A program made the translations under genes and the position numbers. This document shows positions 9,929 to 19,761 of a stretch of DNA of 64,000 nucleotides, in pieces; position 1 is the first letter of the stretch, and every line of letters starts with the position of its first letter. The DNA lies in contig CAVUTF010000004.1 in NCBI GenBank assembly GCA_963744305.1, forward strand, positions 186,001 to 250,000, in the 5' to 3' direction. The notes beneath the pieces are model-generated. The model did no database searches and had not been told where the DNA came from. It saw only the letters and a program-made list of their open reading frames with translations. Source of the DNA: FEN-1219 sp963744305. Its GTDB lineage: Bacteria; Pseudomonadota; Gammaproteobacteria; Steroidobacterales; Rariloculaceae.

Positions 9929-11440
9929 ATGAAAAACACGACAACCACCGCAGCGGTGGTGCTCGCGGTCGCATTCGGTTGGCCGAGCGAGAAAACGAAC
10001 GCCGCTACGTGCGCGAGCTTGAGCCAGGTTGCGATCCCGCACACGGAAATCAGCGTCGCGGAGACGATCGGCGCAGGCCGCTTTACCGTGCCCGGCAACG
10101 AGCAAGCGAACGCCGTGTTCGTGACCTTGCCGGAGTTCTGCCGCGTGATCGCTATCGCACGGCCCACGAGCGACTCCGCGATCAACCTCGAAGTCTGGCT
10201 CCCCGCGGCCGGGTGGAACGGCAAGCTGCAATCCGTCGGCAACGGTGCTTGGGCCGGGACGATCAGCTACTCGGCGCTTGCGACCGCGGTCGCGAATCGC
10301 TACGCAGCCGCGAGCACGGACACCGGGCACACGGAGCGGGACGCGACCTTCGTCGTCGGCCATCCGGAGAAGCTCGTCGATTTCGCGCATCGCGCCGTCC
10401 ACGAGATGACCGTCGCCGCGAAGGCACTGACAGCGGCGTTCTACGAACGCGCGCCCGAAGCCGCGTACTTCAACGGTTGCTCCACGGGAGGCCGGCAAGC
10501 CTTGGCCGAGGCGCAGCGGTACCCGAACGACTACGACGGCATCATCGCCGGTGCGCCCGCGAATCATCCCACGCATCTCCAAGCCACGCAGATCTGGACC
10601 GCGCTTGTCGGCTCGCGCGAGGGCGGAGCGCTGAACGCCGCGGCGCTAGCGGTAGCGAATCGTGCCGCCGTCGCCGCCTGCGACACGCTCGACGGCGTCG
10701 CGGACGGCGTGCTCGAGGATCCGCGGCGCTGCGACTTCGATCCCAAGTCGCTCGTCTGCGGCTCCGGCAACTCGGAGGAGTGCCTGTCCGCCGCGCAAGC
10801 CGAGACGGTCGCGATGATCTACGCAGGCCCGCGTGAGCGCACCTCGGGCCGCTCGATCTTTCCGGGCTATTCGCGCGGCAGCGAGCTCGGCTGGGAAACG
10901 CGGATCGGGCCCCAGCCGCCTGCGCTCGCGGTGGAGACGTATCAATACCTCGTGTTCGCCGATTCGAGCTGGGACTATCGGCGCTTCGACATCGACGCCG
11001 ACGTGCCGACGGCAGTCCGCGCGATCGGGCCGATCATGAACTCGATCGAGACGGACCTGACTCCTTTCTTCGAGCGCGGCGGCAAGCTCTTGCTCTATCA
11101 CGGCTGGAACGATCCTGGGATTCCGCCCGGCGGCACGGTCGGCTACTACGAGCGGGTGGTCGCCGCGGCATCGCCCGCGGAGCGCAACTCCGTGCGCCTG
11201 TTCATGGTGCCCGGCATGAATCATTGCCGCGGCGGCGTCGGCACCGACGAGTTCGACGCGGTCCGGGCGCTCGATCAGTGGGTCGCCACCGGCAAGCCGC
11301 CGGAGCGGATCGCCGCGGCGCACCGCGAGAACGGGGGAATCACGCGCACGCGGCCGCTGTGCCCGTATCCGCAAGTCGCTGTCTACGACGGCCGCGGCAG
11401 CACCGATCGCGCCGACAGCTTCCGCTGCGCGGCCCCGTAG
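9929..11440 (+). CDS. Tannase/feruloyl esterase family hydrolase
   Basis: 503 residues with signal peptide (about 1-26), so secreted or periplasmic. The nucleophile motif is FNGCSTGGRQAL with Ser185. The acid is Asp395 in YHGWNDPGIPP and the base His432 in GMNHCRGG. Cys184 and Cys433 flank Ser and His, giving the CS-D-HC disulfide-linked triad that defines tannase, feruloyl esterase and MHETase-type enzymes. WNGKLQSVGNGAWAG and CPYPQVAVYDGRG are further family landmarks. It hydrolyses aromatic esters; gallate, ferulate or terephthalate-type substrates cannot be told apart here. An AGGGGGG site precedes the ATG. A SnoaL-like gene follows 20 nt later. Confidence 0.9.
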   Translation: MKNTTTTAAVVLAVAFGWPSEKTNAATCASLSQVAIPHTEISVAETIGAGRFTVPGNEQANAVFVTLPEFCRVIAIARPTSDSAINLEVWLPAAGWNGKLQSVGNGAWAGTISYSALATAVANRYAAASTDTGHTERDATFVVGHPEKLVDFAHRAVHEMTVAAKALTAAFYERAPEAAYFNGCSTGGRQALAEAQRYPNDYDGIIAGAPANHPTHLQATQIWTALVGSREGGALNAAALAVANRAAVAACDTLDGVADGVLEDPRRCDFDPKSLVCGSGNSEECLSAAQAETVAMIYAGPRERTSGRSIFPGYSRGSELGWETRIGPQPPALAVETYQYLVFADSSWDYRRFDIDADVPTAVRAIGPIMNSIETDLTPFFERGGKLLLYHGWNDPGIPPGGTVGYYERVVAAASPAERNSVRLFMVPGMNHCRGGVGTDEFDAVRALDQWVATGKPPERIAAAHRENGGITRTRPLCPYPQVAVYDGRGSTDRADSFRCAAP

Positions 11441-11460
11441 CCCGCTTCAAGGAGAAACCA

Positions 11461-11982
11461 ATGTCCGAACAAGAAAATGTCGAGATTCTGCGTCGCGCTT
11501 ACGCGCTCTGGAACGACACCAAGGCGGACAGCGTCGCCCACTGGCTGGATCTCATCGCCGACGACGTGAAATGGCGCTCCATTGCGGACGGCGCGGCAGG
11601 CATGGAATTTACGGGCGAATGCAACAACAAGGCTGCTGTGCAGCGCTACTTTGCGGAGCTCGGAAGTCAGTGGGCGATGAACTATTACACCGTCGACGAG
11701 TTCATCGCACAGGGCGACCGAGTCGTCATGGTCGGACGTTGTGGATGGAAAAACAGAAAGACCGGCGCGACGCTCGACACTCCGAAGATCGATATCATCA
11801 GAATGAGGGACTCGCGAATCGCCGAGTTCTTCGAGCTCTACGATACCGCTAAGGCGCTTGCCGCGGCACGCGTCGCGAGAGCAGCGCCGAAGTCGCGGAA
11901 GCGGCCGAAGTCGCGCACCGCGCGGAAGTCGCCGAAACCGCGGAAGTCTGCGAAACGGCGGAAGTCGGCGAAGTCACGCTAG
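11461..11982 (+). CDS. SnoaL/NTF2-like protein with lysine-arginine-serine-rich C-terminal tail
   Basis: 173 residues. Residues 1-130 are an NTF2-fold SnoaL-like domain (VEILRRAYALWND, AAVQRYFAELGSQWAMNYYTVDEFIAQGDRVVMVG, RIAEFFELYDTAKAL). About 35 residues at the C-terminus are almost only K, R, S, A and P, with recurring RKS, PKS and AKR units that look like a histone-H1-type tail. At the DNA level the tail is built from repeats of a CGGAAGTC-like unit. A good AAGGAG lies before the ATG. It follows the tannase-family gene by 20 nt and is probably co-transcribed. The core may be an isomerase, hydrolase or binding protein; the tail suggests nucleic-acid or polyanion binding. Confidence 0.75.
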   Translation: MSEQENVEILRRAYALWNDTKADSVAHWLDLIADDVKWRSIADGAAGMEFTGECNNKAAVQRYFAELGSQWAMNYYTVDEFIAQGDRVVMVGRCGWKNRKTGATLDTPKIDIIRMRDSRIAEFFELYDTAKALAAARVARAAPKSRKRPKSRTARKSPKPRKSAKRRKSAKSR

Positions 11983-12115
11983 CCTGACGTTTTCCCGCCG
12001 CTTGGTGACTTTTGGCGCGCGGGAACGCTACTATCATCCGTCGCCCGATGTGGGATTGGGTGTTCAGACTGGCGTCCGTCTCGCGTGCTCGCGATAGCGC
12101 ATCGAAGAGTCTTGT

Positions 12116-14033
12116 ATGGGAGGACCACAGCCAGGGCTCGATGAGACGCCGCCACCGCCGGAAGGGGTGACGGGCGCAACCGCAGACCGTTTCTGGTCGC
12201 GGGTCCTCGAGCACAAAATCATCCAGTGGGGCGTGGCTTACCTCGGCGCGGCGCTCGCGGTCGCGCACGGAGCGGAGCTCGTCGGCCACGCCTTCCATTG
12301 GCCGGACCTCGCCGGGCGCGTCGTCATGGTGGCCCTGATCGCCGGTTTTCCGATCGCGTTGACGCTCGCGTGGTATCACGGCCATCGCGGGTTGAATCGA
12401 ATCAGCGCGGGCGAGCTCGCGATCATCTCCTTGCTAATGCTGATCGGCGGTGTCTTTCTTCACAGCTGCGCTGCGTCCGGCCGAAGAGCACGCTGCGGCC
12501 CCCGTCTGCAAGAGCGGACCGGCGTAGCAACCCCGCCAGCAGTATCCGGCGCGGGCTCAGAAGCGGCACCCGGCGCCTCCAGTCCCGCGGCCACGCTGCT
12601 CCCGAACTCGGTCGCTGTGCTGCCGTGCGCAAATCAGAGCCCGAATCCTGCGGACGCCTATTTCGCCGCCGGCATCCATGAGGAAATCCTTCTCCAGCTT
12701 GCGAAGCTGCAAAATCTCAACCCGATTCCTCGTCGGGCGGTCCTACGCTACGCCGAAAGCGATCTCAGTATTTCTCAGATTGCTGCCGAGCTGCGCGTTC
12801 AGGCGATCATGGACTGCAGCGTCCGCTACGCGAACGACCGCGTGCGCATTTCGGCAGAGCTCATCGATGCACCGAGCACGCGACCGCTTTGGTCGGATGT
12901 CTACGAGCGTGGGTTCGAAGACATCTTCGCAATCCAAGCCGATATCGCAATGAATATCGCGAACGCCGTGGGCGCGGAATTCTCGTCGGCCGAGCAGCAG
13001 CAGATCGAGCGACCGCTCACGAGCTCACCGGAGGCGTATCGGCTCTATCTCCAATCGCGAGCGCTGATGGCCGTGCAATCACCGGAATCTATCCGACAGG
13101 GACTGCTGCTGCGCGACAGAGCATTGGAGCTAGATCCTGACTTTGCCGGGGCGCGGAGTGCGAAGGTCCTAGACCAGGTACTCATCCTCGTAGATGGCAC
13201 AGCCGCAACCAGGCCTTCCGGCATTCAGCCCGCAGTGGAGCGCGAGCGCCAGTTACGGGCGGAAGCTGGAGCGAGCGCTCGACGCGGATCCGAATGACCC
13301 GCAAGCACAAGCAGCGCTCGGAACGCTCGACTTATTACACTTGGCGCTGGACGGAATCGCGAGACCAGTTCCGCGGGACGGCAGACATGGCACGCGGGTT
13401 TTTTAACCCGATGCTTCAGTACGCGCTTCTAACCGCCTATATGGGCGACGCTGACGAAGGCATTCGCCTATGTAGAACGCGCTCTGCAATTCGACGCCAA
13501 CGACGCCATCGGCTATCAGCTTCTCGGTATTCTGCATGGGTACGTCCATGACTTCGATACTGCGGTAGCCCACTTGCAGAAGGCGCAAGAGCTGAGTTCC
13601 CACGGGCCCTCTCGCCTCGAATTGGCTTGCATACATGGAAATCGCTCGTGGCAACGACGCCGAGGCACTGGCCCGGCTCGCGTTTAGCGAGCGGATCCTC
13701 GGCGGAGACGTGAACATCGCTTATTGGTCGGAGTTCGCGTACGCCTATCATCGCTTGAACCGTCGCGCCGAAGCCGAGCGATTTCACCGCGACCTCGTCG
13801 CGCTCTCGGCTAATCTGACTCTGGGTGCGGGGACCAGGGCGATGATGAGTATCGCCATCGGCGACAACGAGAAAGCGCTCGAATGGCTCGGAGTGGCAGC
13901 CGAGAAAGTGCGAAACCACGAAATCGACGAGGGCTTCTACGCGCTCATGAACCTGAGAATGAATTTCACGAACGACCCTTTGCTGAAGGAGCCGCGTTTC
14001 GCAGAAGCGTTGAGCAAGATTCGCGGCGACTGA
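12116..14033 (+). pseudogene. FlgO/TolB-like domain plus TPR membrane protein, broken by at least four frameshifts
   Basis: Pieces of one protein of about 630 residues lie in three frames. The N-terminus has helices at about residues 35-60, 68-84 and 103-120, with EHKIIQWGVAYLGAALAVAHG. Next comes a TolB-like/FlgO domain: LPNSVAVLPCANQS, AYFAAGIHEEILLQLAKL, DIFAIQADIAMNIANAVGAEF. TPR-like repeats follow (ERALDADPNDPQAQAALGTL, RALQFDANDAIGYQLLGILH), ending DPLLKEPRFAEALSKIRGD. Breaks are near 13262, 13335, 13455 and 13630, perhaps also near 12465 and 12590. The family often has an N-terminal DNA-binding or cyclase domain, absent here. The clustering of breaks leaves open real decay or poor sequence. 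The 3' end overlaps the convergent oxidoreductase by 68 nt. Confidence 0.7.
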
Positions 14034-15678
14034 CCATCGAATCCATCGTCCTGTCGTTAGACAACCCGGTCACCTCAATTCTGCGCAAGTCTGCAAGCAC
14101 CTCGCGCGCCGCGTTGTGTCCGGGCGCGCCCGTGACGCCGCCGCCCGGATGCGTGCCCGACCCGCACATGTACAGGCCCGGCAGCGGGCCGCGATAGTCG
14201 CCATGGCCGAGCATCGGCCGCGCGCTGAACAGCTGGTCGAGCGCGAGCGCGCCGTGAAAGATGTCGCCGCCGATCAAGCCGAACGTGCGCTCGAGATCGA
14301 GCGGGCTCAGCACCTGGCGCGCGATCACCGCGGCTTTGAAGTTCGGCGCGTAGTCGTTCACGGTGTCGATCATCAAATCCGCGACGCGCTCGCGCTGCGC
14401 ATCCCATGACGCGCCATCGGGCAGCTGCGGCGCGGCGTGTTGGCAGAATAGGCTCGCGACGTGGCGGCCCGGCGGCGCGAGACTGTCGTCGAGCGTCGAC
14501 GGGATCACGAGCTCGATGATCGGGCGCTGCGACCAGCCGTGCGTGCGCGCGTCGAAATAGGCGCGCTCCATGTACGCGAGCGTCGGCGCGATGATGATGC
14601 CGGCCGTGTGATGCGGTGCCCGAGTCTTGCCGGGCAGGCACGTGAAATCCGGCAGCTCGGCAAGCGCCACGTTCATGCGAAACGTGCCCGACGCGCAACG
14701 CCAGCGCTCGATGTGCTCGCGAAACTCGGGCTGCAGCACGGCCGGATCGAGGAGCTGTAGATACAGCAGCTTCGGATTCAGATTCGAGATCACGGCGCGC
14801 GCACGAAACACCTCGCCCGCTTCCGTGACGGCGCCGACCGCGCGCCCGCTCTCCACGCTGATCGAGGTGACGGCCGCGTTAACGCGAATATCCGCGCCGT
14901 GCGCCGCGGCAGATTTTGCGAGCGCCTGCGTGATCGCGCCCATGCCGCCCATCGCGTGGCCCCAGATGCCCGGCTTGCCGTTGACGCTGCCGAACGCGTG
15001 ATGCAGCAGCACGTAGGCGGAGCCCGGCGAGTACGGGCTCGCATAGTTGCCGACGACGCCGTCGAAGCCGAACACGGCTTTGATCGGATCGCTCTCGAAC
15101 CAACCGTCGAGATAGTCCCCGGCGGAGCTTCCGAACAGCGCGAGCAGTTGCCGGCGCAGCGGCAGGCTCAGCTTGGTCAGTCGACCGCCGAGCTTGAGGG
15201 CGCGGAGGACTTCCGGCAACGCGCGCCGCCAGCCGCCCTCGACGACGTTCGGCGGCGTCTGCAGCGCGAGCTCCCGGAGCACGTCCGCGATCGCCTGCAG
15301 GCGCGCGGCGTACTCATCCAGCCGCGCCGCGTCGCGCGCGGAGAACTTCGCGACGTCCGCGTGCGTGTGCCCGCCGCCGACGCGCAAATACCCCCCGTCG
15401 GCCGTGGGCAAAAAATTGCCGATCTCGCGCTCGACCACGTTGAGCCCATGGCGCGCGAGATCGAGATCGCGAATGACTTTCGGGTTCAGCAGCGAGACCG
15501 TGTATGCGGCCACCGAGTTGCGGAAGCCGGGATGAAACTCCTCGGTCACGGCGGCGCCGCCGACGATCGGCCGGCGCTCGAGCACGGTGACCTTGAGGCC
15601 CGCACGCGCGAGATACGCGGCGCACGTCAGGCCATTGTGCCCAGCGCCAACGACTAGGGCATCGCAGTCGTGCGTCAT
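13966..15678 (-). CDS. FAD-dependent phytoene-desaturase-like oxidoreductase (PYROXD2-like)
   Basis: 570 residues. The N-terminal dinucleotide-binding motif is ALVVGAGHNGLTCAAYLARAG, then VLERRPIVGGAAVTEEFHPGF, as in the phytoene desaturase/PYROXD2 superfamily. A C-terminal FAD motif is GLYMCGSGTHPGGGVTGAPGHNAA. The last 26 or so residues (MDSMVSRRESCS onward) are not family-like and run into the convergent TPR gene; a lost stop near 14045 could explain them. It lies 7 nt after the reductase gene, as the last gene of the minus-strand operon that begins at 19665. It probably oxidises or isomerises a polyunsaturated or isoprenoid-like substrate, but no carotenoid genes are nearby. Confidence 0.85.
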   Translation of the reverse strand: MTHDCDALVVGAGHNGLTCAAYLARAGLKVTVLERRPIVGGAAVTEEFHPGFRNSVAAYTVSLLNPKVIRDLDLARHGLNVVEREIGNFLPTADGGYLRVGGGHTHADVAKFSARDAARLDEYAARLQAIADVLRELALQTPPNVVEGGWRRALPEVLRALKLGGRLTKLSLPLRRQLLALFGSSAGDYLDGWFESDPIKAVFGFDGVVGNYASPYSPGSAYVLLHHAFGSVNGKPGIWGHAMGGMGAITQALAKSAAAHGADIRVNAAVTSISVESGRAVGAVTEAGEVFRARAVISNLNPKLLYLQLLDPAVLQPEFREHIERWRCASGTFRMNVALAELPDFTCLPGKTRAPHHTAGIIIAPTLAYMERAYFDARTHGWSQRPIIELVIPSTLDDSLAPPGRHVASLFCQHAAPQLPDGASWDAQRERVADLMIDTVNDYAPNFKAAVIARQVLSPLDLERTFGLIGGDIFHGALALDQLFSARPMLGHGDYRGPLPGLYMCGSGTHPGGGVTGAPGHNAAREVLADLRRIEVTGLSNDRTMDSMVSRRESCSTLLRNAAPSAKGRS

Positions 15679-15685
15679 TCAACGG

Positions 15686-16444
15686 TCATGGCGGGTCGCG
15701 GCGCCGCTTCTTTACCGAATCCTTCCAGAACCGCTCCGACTCGACCTGAAACCCGGTGTCCGCAAAGCGCGCCTTCACGTCCTCGATCATCTGCGGGTTG
15801 CCGCACGCGTAGATGCACGTCTCGGCCGGCGCGAGCGCCCAGTCGCGAACATAACGTTCCACGATTGCGTTCACGCGGCCGGTTTCGCCGCGCCACGATG
15901 CGTTGCGCGGGTCCGTCGGACGCGAGCAGGTCGCGACGAATTTCACGTTCGCATGCGCCGCGGCCAGCGCGCCGAGCTCGGCGTCGTAGCCGAACTCATC
16001 CGCGTAGCTCGCCCCCTCCAGCACATAGAACGACGCGTCGCCGGCCGGCGCTTCCAGCGCATGACGCAGCATGCTGACGAACGGCGCGACCCCGGTCACC
16101 GTGGCCACCATCACGTGCCGGCGGAATTCCGGTCGCAAAACGAACACGCCCTTCGCGCGTGGCCTCATCGTGACGGTATCCCCGACGCGGAGCTTGTGCA
16201 GCAACGGCGTGAGCTGGCCGTTCGGTGGCCAGATGAGCTCGACGAAGAGCTCGATCAACGGTTCCCGAGGCGATGAGACGATGGAGTACGGCCGCTCGAT
16301 GCCGTCGACGCCGATCGTGCAGTACTGGCCCGGCTCGAACGCAAGAGGCTCGCGCGGCTCGAGCCACAGCTTGAAGTGGTCCGGCGTGAAATCCACGCGC
16401 TTCACGATCGAGGCCGTGGGGAGCTTCGCTTTCGGCTGCGGCAA
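15686..16444 (-). CDS. Ferredoxin--NADP(+) reductase-like flavoprotein
   Basis: 252 residues from a TTG at 16444, chosen because GGAGG lies 8 nt upstream and the family N-terminus (KLPTASIVKRVDFTPDHFKLW) starts soon after. The FAD-binding motif is ERPYSIVSSP. The NAD(P) part has VTGVAPFVSMLRHAL and CIYACGNPQMIEDVKARF, with the C-terminus FQVESERFWKDS as in bacterial Fpr. It moves electrons between NAD(P)H and ferredoxin or flavodoxin. The upstream hydrolase stop is 17 nt away and the downstream FAD oxidoreductase starts 7 nt on. It may supply electrons to that oxidoreductase (inference). Confidence 0.85.
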   Translation of the reverse strand: MPQPKAKLPTASIVKRVDFTPDHFKLWLEPREPLAFEPGQYCTIGVDGIERPYSIVSSPREPLIELFVELIWPPNGQLTPLLHKLRVGDTVTMRPRAKGVFVLRPEFRRHVMVATVTGVAPFVSMLRHALEAPAGDASFYVLEGASYADEFGYDAELGALAAAHANVKFVATCSRPTDPRNASWRGETGRVNAIVERYVRDWALAPAETCIYACGNPQMIEDVKARFADTGFQVESERFWKDSVKKRRRDPP

Positions 16445-16461
16445 TCCTGGATCCTCCGCGT

Positions 16462-17338
16462 CTAGCGATCCACGCCCAGGAACGCCCGGACGCGGCGGGC
16501 GATGTCCTGCTCCACGCCTTCGAGATGCATGTGATGGCCGCCCGCCAAGCGCACGCGTTCGAGGCGCGCGAACCAGGCGGTCATCTCTTCGTAGATCTTC
16601 CAGTTTCGAAACGGGCTCTCCTCGGCCAAAATCATGAGCGCCGGCGCCCGCACCCGCTCGACGAACGCGCGCACGTCCTCGACCGTGAGCTTCGTCTCCG
16701 AGGTGCCTTTCAAGCGCTGGTCCGCGTGCCACTGAAAGCCGCCGGGCACTTGGCGCAACGAGCGCCGCGCAAGAACCTCCGCCGCCGCGCGGCTTACCTT
16801 CGAGAATCCCGCGGCGCGCTCGTCGATCGCGGTATTCCGATCCGTAAACACGCGGCCCGCCTTGTTCAGCAGGGCCCGCCGCTCGAGCAGCGCTCGAGCC
16901 AATGTGTCCGGCGCCTCGGCAGCCGTGCCGACCACCGGTACGCCGCCTTCGAGCATGATCAGCTTGTCCACACGCTCGGGGAACGTCGCCGCGAGCAGCA
17001 TCGAGATCGCCGCACCGCGCGAATGGCCGAGCAAGTTGAAGCGCGGCCACACGAGCTGGTCGGCCACGTCGACCAGATCGCCGACGTCTTGCCACAGAAG
17101 ATACGACGCGTCCGGAGAGCGCGAATCGCTATACCCATGCCCGGCGAGATCGAGCGCAATCACGTTGCAGCCGGAGAGCAGCGGCGCGAGCAGGTCGAAG
17201 CTGCCCGCGTTATCCAACCAACCGTGAACCGCGAGGAGCGGCACGTCCCGCCGAGCTGCCCCATTCGCTTGCGGCGAGCGTGAGCCCCGGAAGATCGAAG
17301 CGCCGCTCGCGCGGACCTGCGGCGGCCGGCGCGCTCAA
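16462..17338 (-). CDS. Alpha/beta-fold hydrolase (serine hydrolase-like), one frameshift
   Basis: About 291 residues when a break near 17240 is bridged. The true start is probably TTG at 17338, which shares bases with the stop of the upstream adaptor gene (TTGA overlap), giving RRFDLPGLTLAASEWGSS before the break and LLAVHGWLDNAGSFDLLAPLL after it. HGW is the oxyanion-hole region; the nucleophile is Ser in NLLGHSRGAAISML. A late His in GGHHMHLEG completes a triad. The sequence resembles the SERHL/MEST-like branch of alpha/beta hydrolases. It is embedded in the ATPase-adaptor-reductase operon. Substrate unknown. Confidence 0.83.
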
Positions 17339-18946
17339 CGAAATTGGCGCGGCAGTTGCGGGCGCTGCTGCGAGAACGGCGTCGTCGAGCCGAAGCGCTC
17401 GGAGATGAATTGCTGCAGCCGCTCCTGCTGCTCGTACAGGCTCGTGCTCGGCAAGAGCAACACGCGATCGTCTGCATTCAAGCCCGACACGATCTCGCTG
17501 TACTCGAGGTCGGTGAGACCCGCGCGCACGGGCACAGGCACGGGCTGATCGTCGCGCAGCACGACGACCCAGTAGTCGCCGCCGAACTGGTAGTCGAGCA
17601 CGCTCTCGGGGCGTGCGGCTGGCGCCGAGTTGCCGCCGCCGAACAGGAACGCGGGTCCGCCGGGGCCGATGAAACCCGCTCCGCCGGGAGGCGGCGCGAA
17701 TCCGCCGCGCGCGCCGCCCGACCGTGCGCCTTGCCCGCCGGTACGCGCACCGCCGGAGCCTGCTCCGGGACCGCCGCCGGCCGTGAAACCGCCAGCCTGC
17801 TGCATCACGCGACGCATGAGCGCGCGCTCCTCCTCGGTGAGCTCTCCGCCGCTGCGCCGTTTGGCCATGATTGCGCCGATCTGCTGCGGGTCAACGCCCT
17901 CCGGCAGCTTGATCTCGCGGCCGTTGAGCGAGAGCGTGCCCGAGGAAGGAGCCGCGGCCAGCGCCCCGCCCGATGGCGCCGGCGGCTGGAGCTGGCTACG
18001 CAGCGTCGCCGCGTCGACGCCGAGCATCACAGCCGTGAGATCGATGTCGCTCTCCGCGCGCAGCGCGGTCGTCGGCACGGCGGCCACGCCTACGCGGCTC
18101 GCGATCTTGATCTGCACCTCGGCATTCATGCCGGGCTTGAGCAGGCCGGCGCGGTTCGCGATCGTGATCAGCACCGAGAACATCGTGACGTTCTGCTCGA
18201 CGATCGCCTGCGGCTCGATCTTGAGCACCTCGCCGTCGAACGGTTGGTTCGGATAAGCGGCCACGGTCACGCGAGTCGGCATGCCGGGCATGATCTTGCC
18301 GATGTCGGTTTCATCCACGCGCGTGCGCACTTGCACGGAGCTCAAGTCGGCCATCTTCATGAGCACGGTGCCGCCCGACACGGCCTGCGTCGGCGATGTG
18401 ATCACGATGCCGGGCTCGACGGCCTTCTCGATGATCGTGCCGGTGATCGGCGCGCGCACGTCCGTGTCTTCGAGCGTGATGCGGGCGTTCTCGACCGCCA
18501 CCTGCGTGCTCACGACCTGCGACTCCGCGTTCGCGAACTCGAGCTGCGTCTGCTCGTATTCCGCCTGCGTGAGCGTCTTGCTCTTGAATAGGGTCGTCGG
18601 CTCGCTGCATCTGCGTCTCGGCGATCTGCCGCCGCGCGCGCGAGGCGACGAGCGCGGCTTCCGTTTCGGCGAGGCGATTGCGCGGCGTGCGCTTGTCGAT
18701 CTCCACGAGCAAGTGCCCCGCCTGCACGACGTCTCCGGTATCGCCGTGCACGGCGAGCACCTCGCCGGAGGCTTTCGACTTCACCTCGACGGTGGATTCG
18801 GGCTCGATAACGCCGGCGGCGTCCACCGTCACCTCGATGTCGCGCGTCTCGACCGGCGCCGTGTCGTAGAGCGGCGCAACGGACTCGACGTCCGCCTCGC
18901 AGCCGAGGAGCGCCAGGGTCGGGACGACGAGGAAGACGGTGCGCAT
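17335..18946 (-). CDS. MacA-like efflux periplasmic adaptor lipoprotein (HlyD/RND type), one frameshift
   Basis: About 536 residues when a break near 18595 is bridged. The N-terminus VVPTLALLGCEAD is a lipoprotein signal. Next come the first biotinyl-lipoyl half (VEVKSKASGEVLAVHGDTGDVV), a coiled-coil hairpin, and the second half (DTDVRAPITGTIIEKAVEPG). The beta-barrel follows with VRTRVDETDIGKIMPGMP and PFDGEVLKIEP. Residues about 330-440 hold an extra Gly/Ala-rich insert (AGGGPGAGSGGARTGGQGARSGG), seen in some MacA relatives with a KRRSGGELTEEERALMRR segment. It starts 2 nt after the ATPase gene. It should link an inner-membrane transporter to an outer-membrane exit channel. Confidence 0.85.
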
Positions 18947-18948
18947 GG

Positions 18949-19665
18949 TCAGTGAATCTGCTCGACGAGGGAATCTTCGGCGATCATGCCGTCGTGAAGG
19001 TGAATGGCACGGCGAGCGTGCTTCGCGATGTCAGCTTCGTGCGTAACGAGCACGATCGTGTGGCCGGCGCCGTGCAGCTCGCCGAACAAACCCATGATGT
19101 CGCGGCTCGTGGTCGAGTCCAGATTGCCGGTGGGCTCGTCGGCCAACAAAATGCTCGGGTCGGTGACGAGCGCGCGCGCAACGGCAACTCGCTGCCGTTG
19201 ACCGCCGGACATCTCGCTCGGGCGATGCATCATTCGATCCTTGAGCCCGACGCGCTCGAGGGCTCGCTTGGCGCGCTCGAGCCGTTCCTTGCGCTTCAGG
19301 CCCGCGTAGATCAACGGCAGCTCCACGTTGTGCAAAGCGTTCGCGCGCGGCAACAGATTGAAGGTCTGAAACACGAAACCGACCTCTTTGTTGCGCACCT
19401 TTGCGAGCTCGCGGTCGTTCATATCCGAGACCAACTTGCCGTTCAGCCAGTACTCGCCCTCGTCCGGAGTGTCGAGACAACCGATCATGTTCATCAACGT
19501 CGATTTACCCGAGCCAGACGGCCCCATGATCGCGAGATACTCGCCGCGCTCCACCGTGAGATCGATGCCGCGCAACGCGTAGATCAACTCGCCGCCCATG
19601 CGGTAGCGCCTCTGCAGGTTGTGCGTCCTGATCGTCGCTGTCTTCGTGTCTGCCGCCGTCGCCAT
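18949..19665 (-). CDS. MacB/LolD-type ABC transporter ATP-binding protein
   Basis: 238 residues, a complete nucleotide-binding domain. Walker A is GPSGSGKSTLMN, the Q-loop VGFVFQTFNLLP, the ABC signature SEMSGGQRQRVAVARAL, Walker B SILLADEPTGNLD, and the switch His VLVTHEAD. The GCLDTPDEGEYWLNG stretch places it in the MacB/LolD/FtsE-like group. It is the first gene of the operon and is followed by the MacA-like adaptor 2 nt later. The FtsX/MacB permease expected between or beside them is not in the window. A possible extended -10 promoter lies just upstream. Confidence 0.9.
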   Translation of the reverse strand: MATAADTKTATIRTHNLQRRYRMGGELIYALRGIDLTVERGEYLAIMGPSGSGKSTLMNMIGCLDTPDEGEYWLNGKLVSDMNDRELAKVRNKEVGFVFQTFNLLPRANALHNVELPLIYAGLKRKERLERAKRALERVGLKDRMMHRPSEMSGGQRQRVAVARALVTDPSILLADEPTGNLDSTTSRDIMGLFGELHGAGHTIVLVTHEADIAKHARRAIHLHDGMIAEDSLVEQIH

Positions 19666-19691
19666 GCCGCGGACCCACTGGAGCCGCCCGG

Positions 19692-19700
19692 ATTATCGCA
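19692..19700 (-). promoter_or_regulatory. Possible extended -10 promoter of the ATPase-adaptor operon
   Basis: On the minus strand TGCGATAAT (19700-19692) matches an extended -10 (TGn plus GATAAT) about 27 nt before the ATPase ATG at 19665. No good -35 hexamer is seen, as is common with extended -10 promoters. The position in a 96-nt gap at the head of a five-gene operon supports it; this is pattern evidence only. Confidence 0.33.
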
Positions 19701-19761
19701 CCAGTCTGGGACGTTGGACTTAAAGGCTATTCCGAACCGCGGGCTCTAAAGCATTCTTGAG

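Noticed and set aside
11992..12016. TTCCCGC...GCGGGAA inverted repeat after the SnoaL-tail gene as a terminator
   Set aside because: The stem is only 7 bp with a loop of about 20 nt and no T-run; too weak to call.
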